Of a stretch of DNA of 19,640 nt, positions 15,467 through 19,640 are shown one piece after another (within the stretch, counting starts at the first letter, position 1; each line of letters opens with the position of its first letter). The position numbers and the translations under genes are program-made. The stretch is taken from contig RPOS01000050.1 of NCBI GenBank assembly GCA_003820635.1, positions 1 through 19,640 on the forward strand, given 5' to 3'. A model generated the notes under the pieces. The model was not told the origin of the DNA and did no database searches. It worked only from the letters and a program-made list of their open reading frames with translations. This stretch comes from Verrucomicrobiaceae bacterium (GTDB lineage Bacteria > Verrucomicrobiota > Verrucomicrobiae > Verrucomicrobiales > Akkermansiaceae).

Positions 15467-18421
15467 ATGCAAAAGGCAAACTCCTGGACGCCCCTCATGC
15501 TGGTGCTCGCGCTGGCGGTGACCGCCATTTTCCTCTCAGTGCGGTCCAACGACAGCCCTCCGCCACCCGCCGCAGCCACCCCGCAAAGCGTTCCGGCACC
15601 CGCAGAAATCCCGGCTCCGGGTGAACCGGTGGTCACCGCCAAGACCGATGCCGCCGTCGCCAAGGTCGCGCCACGCCCATGGCCGCAGGAGGCATCCGAC
15701 ATCGCGGCCGATCCGGCGGCCACCTTCGGCTCACTGGACAACGGCCTGCGCTACCTGATCTATCCGAACAGCGAACCGCCCGGCCGCGTCTCGCTACGCC
15801 TCCACATCAGCGCCGGCTCGCTGATGGAAGCGGAGGACCAGCGCGGGCTCGCCCATTTCCTCGAACACATGGTCTTCAACGGCACCAAGAACCACTCCGC
15901 CGCGGATCTCATCCCGCGCATGCAGCGGCTTGGCATCGCCTTCGGCGCCCACGCCAACGCCTACACCTCGTTTGACGAAACCGTTTACATGCTGGACCTG
16001 CCCGATCTAACAGATGAAACGCTCAAGCTCGCCTTCACCGTGATGCGCGACTTCGGCGATGGCGCGCTGCTCGCCGACGAGGAAATCGACAAGGAGCGCG
16101 GCGTGATCCTCGCGGAAAAAATCAGCCGGGACTCCGTGGGCTACCGGCTCATGGAGCAGCAGTTCGAGGCACTGCTGCCGGACTCGCTCATCACGCGGCG
16201 CTTCCCCATCGGCACCGAGGAGGTCATCAAGTCCGCCCCGCGCGAGCGCTTCGTGGATCTTTACACCCGCTACTACACCCCGCAGCGCATGACCTTCATC
16301 GTCGTCGGCGATGTGAAGCCGGATGAAATGCGCGGCCGCATCGAGGCCACCTTCGGCTCGATGGGCAACCCGGCCGAACCGGGCGCGGATCCGGACCTCG
16401 GCAAGATCCACCAACCCGAAGGACTGGAAACCGCGGTCTTCCATGACAAGGAAGTGAGCTCCACCGATGTCTCGCTGATGCTGGTGCGGCCGCATGAGCA
16501 AAAGCCGGACAACACCGCCACGCGCGCCGAGCGCATGCCGCGCGCCATCGCCCATTCCATCCTCTCACGCCGCTTCGAGCGGATTTCCAAAGAGCGCAAC
16601 TCACCGGTGGCGGAAGGTTCGGCTTCCGATGAAGTGCTCTTCAACAACATGGAAATCGGATCCATCAGCCTCACCGCCGCGGATGACCGCTGGCAGGAAG
16701 TGGTGCCGGTGCTCGAACAGGAATTCCGCCGCGCCCTCGAGCATGGTTTCACCGCAACCGAACTCGCCGAGGCCAAGTCCAACCTCATCAACGCCTACGA
16801 ACAGCAGGTCAAACAAAAGGCCACCCGCGAGTCCGAAGGCATCGCCACCGTGCTGGCCCGCACGGTCAACGACAAAACGGTCTTCTCCACTCCGGAAGCC
16901 GATCTGGAAATCGCCAGGCGGATTCTCGACACGATCGACCTCGCGGCCTGCCACCAGGCGCTCAAGAGCTTCTGGGAGGCACCGGGTTACCATCTTGTCC
17001 TCACCACCAAGGAGAAACCGGAAAACGCGGAGCAGGAACTCGCCGCGCTGTTTGAAGACTCGCGCGGCACGCCGGTGGAAGCACCCGCCGCACGCGCGGT
17101 CCAGGTGTTTGATTACACCGACTTCGGCAGCCCCGGCACCGTCGCCAGCCGCAAAGAGGTCGCGGACCTCGGCATCACCCAGCTTGTATTATCTAACAAT
17201 ATCCGGGTGAACCTCAAGCGCACCGATTTCGAGCAAGGCAGGATCCGCCTGCTGGCGCGCATCGGCTCCGGCCAGCTCAGCCAGCCCAAGGACATGCCCA
17301 TGCTGGACGCCTTCGCCCAGGCCGTCTTCGAGGGCGGCGGCCTCGGCAAGCACTCCAACGAGGATCTCAAGCAGATCCTCGCCGGCAAGAACGTCGGCAG
17401 CACGCTGGCCGTCAGCGAGGACGCGTTCACGCTCGGCGGCAGCACCACGCCCGCGGACTTCACCGTGCAGTGCCAGTTGATGTGCGCGGCGCTCACCGAT
17501 CCCGGTTGGCGCGAGGAAGCGCTCTGGCAGTTCCAGAAAGCCATTCCGATGCTCTATCAGCAACTCCGCCACACACCCGCCGGGCCGCAGCGCGAGATGG
17601 ACGCTTGGCTGCACGGCGGCGATCCGCGCTTCGCCACCGCGCCGATCGAGAAAATCTCATCCTACACCATCGAGGACGCGAAAAAATGGCTCACGCCCGA
17701 GCTCACCAAAGGTTATCTCGAGCTCACCATCGTCGGCGATTTCGATCCGGAAAAAATCCTGCCGGACCTGCTCGCCACCTTCGGAGCGCTGCCCGCCCGC
17801 TCGAACGCGCCCGCCGATCTAACAGAAGCACGCAAGGTGAAATTCCCCAACGCGCCCGCCATCAAGACCTTCACCTACGAATCGAAAATCCCGCAAGGCA
17901 TCGCCTTCAACGTCTGGCGCACTGCCGGCATGCGCGGCAACATCCCCGAGTTCCGCCGCCTCAACATCCTCGCGGCCATCCTGGGCGACCGCCTGCGCGA
18001 GGAGATCCGCGAGAAACTCGGCAGCTCCTACAGCCCCAACGCCGGTGCCGCGGGATCCGACGCGCTGGACAACTTCGGCTACATCATCAGCGAAAGCGTC
18101 GGCAAGCCGGAGGATCTCGAAACCCTGCTCAACACCATGCGCGAGCAGGCCGACAACCTCGCCACCCAGGGAGCCACCGCCGACGAGCTCGACCGCGCGC
18201 TCAAGCCCACGCTCGGCATGCTGGAGAAATCCCTGCGCGACAACGGCTACTGGCTTACCACCGTGCTCAGCCAGTCCCAGGCCGATCCCAAGCGCCTCGA
18301 ACTCGCCCGCGGCCGCGACGCCGACTACCAATCCATCAATCTAACGGAAATCAACGCGCTCGCCAGAAAACACCTCGCCGCCGAGAACGCGCTGCTCGTC
18401 ACCATCAAGCCGGCCGAGTGA
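15467..18421 (+). CDS. M16 family zinc metallopeptidase, membrane-anchored (two full M16 halves)
   Basis: This is a pitrilysin-type peptidase of 984 residues. An N-terminal hydrophobic helix (LMLVLALAVTAIFLSV) and a Pro/Ala-rich spacer of about 50 residues suggest anchoring in the inner membrane or export to the periplasm. The inverted zinc motif HFLEH is at residues 130-134, with the third ligand Glu in KERGVIL at about residue 210, the spacing usual for the family. The inactive C-terminal half has the family's LREEIREKLGSSYSP substrate-binding region near residue 845. Both halves are in one chain, as in PqqL-like peptidases; a role in degrading peptides in the envelope is likely. The ATG at 15467 is preferred; the frame is open to a TTG at 15413 that overlaps the eamA stop. 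No Shine-Dalgarno is seen. Confidence 0.93.
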   Translation: MQKANSWTPLMLVLALAVTAIFLSVRSNDSPPPPAAATPQSVPAPAEIPAPGEPVVTAKTDAAVAKVAPRPWPQEASDIAADPAATFGSLDNGLRYLIYPNSEPPGRVSLRLHISAGSLMEAEDQRGLAHFLEHMVFNGTKNHSAADLIPRMQRLGIAFGAHANAYTSFDETVYMLDLPDLTDETLKLAFTVMRDFGDGALLADEEIDKERGVILAEKISRDSVGYRLMEQQFEALLPDSLITRRFPIGTEEVIKSAPRERFVDLYTRYYTPQRMTFIVVGDVKPDEMRGRIEATFGSMGNPAEPGADPDLGKIHQPEGLETAVFHDKEVSSTDVSLMLVRPHEQKPDNTATRAERMPRAIAHSILSRRFERISKERNSPVAEGSASDEVLFNNMEIGSISLTAADDRWQEVVPVLEQEFRRALEHGFTATELAEAKSNLINAYEQQVKQKATRESEGIATVLARTVNDKTVFSTPEADLEIARRILDTIDLAACHQALKSFWEAPGYHLVLTTKEKPENAEQELAALFEDSRGTPVEAPAARAVQVFDYTDFGSPGTVASRKEVADLGITQLVLSNNIRVNLKRTDFEQGRIRLLARIGSGQLSQPKDMPMLDAFAQAVFEGGGLGKHSNEDLKQILAGKNVGSTLAVSEDAFTLGGSTTPADFTVQCQLMCAALTDPGWREEALWQFQKAIPMLYQQLRHTPAGPQREMDAWLHGGDPRFATAPIEKISSYTIEDAKKWLTPELTKGYLELTIVGDFDPEKILPDLLATFGALPARSNAPADLTEARKVKFPNAPAIKTFTYESKIPQGIAFNVWRTAGMRGNIPEFRRLNILAAILGDRLREEIREKLGSSYSPNAGAAGSDALDNFGYIISESVGKPEDLETLLNTMREQADNLATQGATADELDRALKPTLGMLEKSLRDNGYWLTTVLSQSQADPKRLELARGRDADYQSINLTEINALARKHLAAENALLVTIKPAE

Positions 18422-18443
18422 GCCAAAACCGCACCAGCGCGCC

Positions 18444-18566
18444 TTGAGCGCGACGTCCGGCAACAACAGCTACACCAAAAACACGACGGTGAGCGCCGGA
18501 AGCCTCCTTTTGGCAAACACCGGCGGCTTGCGCTTCAACATCGGCGCGGCCGGCGTGAACAACGCG
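18444..18566 (+). pseudogene. Fragment of an autotransporter-associated beta-strand repeat protein
   Basis: About 41 codons read LSATSGNNSYTKNTTVSAGS, then LLLANTGGLRFNIG and AAGVNN. This is the standard unit of autotransporter-associated beta-strand repeat proteins, large secreted proteins abundant in Verrucomicrobiota, where the motif is normally T-x-S-G-N-N-x-Y-T-G-x-T-T-V-x-A-G-T-L. No ATG or other part of such a protein is present. The frame continues after the repeat into sequence that does not resemble the family and runs over the next relic. It begins 22 bases after the M16 peptidase stop. Confidence 0.65.
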
Positions 18567-18583
18567 CGGCGCAGTGAGGGCGA

Positions 18584-18961
18584 ATGGCTGGTTTCCTTCC
18601 TGGCATACGGGGGGACTATTTCGGCACCACTGATCAACCGGACTACACAGGTCTGGCGGCCGTGGATCCGGCAAACCCGGATGTCGTTTTCATTTCCACC
18701 AGCTCCGATCCGGTCACCAACGCGCCGCTCATCAGCAACGCCAGCGGCAAGCGGCAAAACGAAATTCACATGGGAAAAACCGGTAACGACGGCAGATCAT
18801 GGACCTGGGTGGCACTCACTAAGAACTCCGCCACCGACAGTCTCCGGCCCATCGTGCCCCGCTGGACCGCCGGCAAAAGCGTCGTTTTGTGGATGCCGGG
18901 GAATTACCCGGGTTTCTACACATCCAGCACCAAGAGCGTCGGCCAGGTGATCGTGCATTGA
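18584..18961 (+). pseudogene. C-terminal fragment of a BNR_4 repeat protein (glycosidase/lyase-like beta-propeller)
   Basis: The 125-codon frame contains DYFGTTDQPDYTGLAAVDP, then NPDVVFISTSSDPVTNAPLI, NEIHMGKTGNDGRSWTW, SLRPIVPRW and SVVLWMPGNYPGFY. From memory this is the last blades of BNR_4-type proteins (usually 400 residues or more, secreted, linked to polysaccharide breakdown). There is no signal peptide, the N-terminal blades are missing, and the ATG at 18584 falls in sequence unlike the family start. The similarity begins near 18610. It is in a different frame from the preceding beta-strand repeat relic, so the two do not make one simple fusion. Confidence 0.65.
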
Positions 18962-18999
18962 GGCAGGATGCCGGTCATCATCAAGGCTGCCGCAGCGGG

Positions 19000-19386
19000 T
19001 TAGTCGCGCAGGCGTGCAGCAAGCGCGGCATCCGGCAGCTCGCAGGCGCGCCCGCGGCGGACCAGATGGCGCCTGTCTGCGATGAACTGATAGACCGCAT
19101 TGCGCCAACGACGGGGGATGAAGGCCACCAGCCGCCATGGGCCGCCCAACACGCGGGAGAGTTCCAGCACGGCGTCACCGCGGGTGAACAGGACGCCGTC
19201 GCTCTCGCGCTGCAGCACCATCGTGCCGCCGCTTTGCGCGGCATGACCGGCCAGACCGAGTTTGCGCGCCGTCTCGCCTTGCAGCGGCGCGAAGCAGACG
19301 CGCCCGCGCTTGTCCCACCGCGCCACCCGGCGGACCGAGGCGTGGCAAAACGCGCAGTCGCCATCGAAAAACAAAACCCACGTCAT
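19000..19386 (-). CDS. DCC-family thiol-disulfide oxidoreductase (DUF393)
   Basis: A small protein of 128 residues starting MTWVLFFDGDCAFCHASV. The family-defining D-x-D-C-x-x-C is at residues 8-14. Further typical segments are VARWDKRGRVCFAPLQGE, the middle SDGVLFTRGDAVLELSRVLGG, and the ending YQFIADRRHLV. DCC proteins have a thioredoxin-like fold and a presumed redox role; their partners are generally unknown. The frame is open to 19467, but the conserved N-terminus fixes the ATG at 19386. It converges on the BNR_4 relic and is divergent from radC. Confidence 0.88.
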   Translation of the reverse strand: MTWVLFFDGDCAFCHASVRRVARWDKRGRVCFAPLQGETARKLGLAGHAAQSGGTMVLQRESDGVLFTRGDAVLELSRVLGGPWRLVAFIPRRWRNAVYQFIADRRHLVRRGRACELPDAALAARLRD

Positions 19387-19451
19387 CACTGGGAAACCTA
19401 CGCGCCAGCCCTCCGCCGCGCCAGCGCGGAGGCTTGCGGAATTTTTCGGGC

Positions 19452-19480
19452 TTGCGCGGGCAGGCATTTTTCCGGATAGT
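19452..19480 (+). promoter_or_regulatory. Candidate promoter of radC
   Basis: TTGCGC (19452-19457) and GATAGT (19475-19480) are separated by 17 bases. Transcription would start near 19487, only about six bases before the ATG, which would make the message nearly leaderless. This is a weak match judged by eye. Confidence 0.3.
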
Positions 19481-19492
19481 GTTCATTAGATC

Positions 19493-19640
19493 ATGAAGCT
19501 GCGCGAAAAAATGAAACACACCGGCGGCGGGCCCGGAACCGCCTGGACACTGGTGGACGGACCGGCGGATGCCGTGGCCAGTGCGCCGCGGATCCGCGAC
19601 CTGCCGCAGGGCGAGCGGCCGCGGGAAAAACTCTCCCAAC
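19493..19640 (+). CDS. radC: RadC/JAB-domain protein, N-terminal part (runs off the window)
   Basis: The first 49 codons start MKLREKMKHTGGGP and reach RIRDLPQGERPREKLSQ at the window end. I-x-D-L-P-x-x-E-R-P-R-E-K-L is the hallmark N-terminus of RadC family proteins, which carry a UPF0758/HhH segment and a C-terminal JAB metallopeptidase-like domain. Their once-claimed DNA repair role is doubtful. The N-terminal lead of about 30 residues before the motif is a little longer than usual. The ATG lacks a Shine-Dalgarno sequence. The JAB domain lies outside the window. Confidence 0.8.
   Translation, partial: MKLREKMKHTGGGPGTAWTLVDGPADAVASAPRIRDLPQGERPREKLSQ

Noticed and set aside
2142..18345. 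General enrichment of the 5-mer CTAAC/GTTAG
   Set aside because: By hand count the 5-mer alone is not above a rough expectation; only the 7-mer and its codon context seem unusual.
18567..18950. Continuation of the beta-strand repeat frame as a real protein
   Set aside because: After the repeat it is Ser/Pro/Arg-rich shadow of the BNR_4 relic in another frame.
1..19640. tRNA genes, CRISPR arrays, insertion sequences, riboswitches
   Set aside because: Looked for by eye on both strands; no cloverleaf, regular direct repeats, transposase motifs or known aptamer cores were seen.

Overview
This is a high-GC bacterial window with tightly packed genes and a few short gene graveyards. Several features point to the Verrucomicrobiota, though this is inference and not proof. 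They are a fragment of an autotransporter-associated beta-strand repeat, a BNR_4-type glycosidase-like tail, a tandem-domain bacterial microcompartment (BMC) shell protein, and translation starts that mostly lack a Shine-Dalgarno sequence. No rRNA, tRNA, CRISPR array or intact mobile element was recognised.

Layout. Positions 1-394 hold the C-terminal part of a family 2 glycosyltransferase whose reading frame is broken at the left edge. Positions 404-3395 (minus strand) form a stop/start-coupled three-gene operon: menaquinone/ubiquinone methyltransferase (ubiE/menG), CCA tRNA nucleotidyltransferase (cca), and a secreted protein resembling the PliI i-type lysozyme inhibitors. Positions 3513-4203 hold a small heat-shock protein gene with a long leader rich in inverted repeats. 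A bidirectional terminator at 4259-4290 separates it from a convergent, isolated BMC-T shell protein gene (4314-4931). Positions 5037-6206 are a degenerate stretch with repeat-like palindromes, an N-terminal relic of a type I restriction subunit (hsdR), and a C-terminal relic of a MaoC-type dehydratase. Next comes prs (PRPP synthetase, 6207-7133).

Positions 7219-14309 are a complete five-gene ABC peptide importer of the Yej type, ordered permease (YejB), permease (YejE), lipoprotein binding protein (YejA), ATPase, ATPase. The genes overlap or nearly touch. Both permeases and the binding protein are larger than the E. coli proteins because of extra extracytoplasmic segments. After a candidate terminator and a relic of an exported protein come an EamA/DMT transporter and a large membrane-anchored M16 zinc peptidase. 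Positions 18422-18961 hold two unrelated gene tails joined together (beta-strand repeat plus BNR_4). The window closes with a DCC-family thiol-disulfide oxidoreductase (minus strand) and the start of radC.

Functionally, the Yej importer and the M16 peptidase would fit peptide scavenging, and prs, cca, menG and radC are housekeeping. The parts most worth a second look are the hsp20 leader with a repeated six-base arm next to the ribosome binding site, the isolated BMC-T gene, the enlarged Yej components, the recurring CTGTTAG motif that brings in rare leucine codons, and the concentration of gene relics. I do not see a clearly new multi-gene system.
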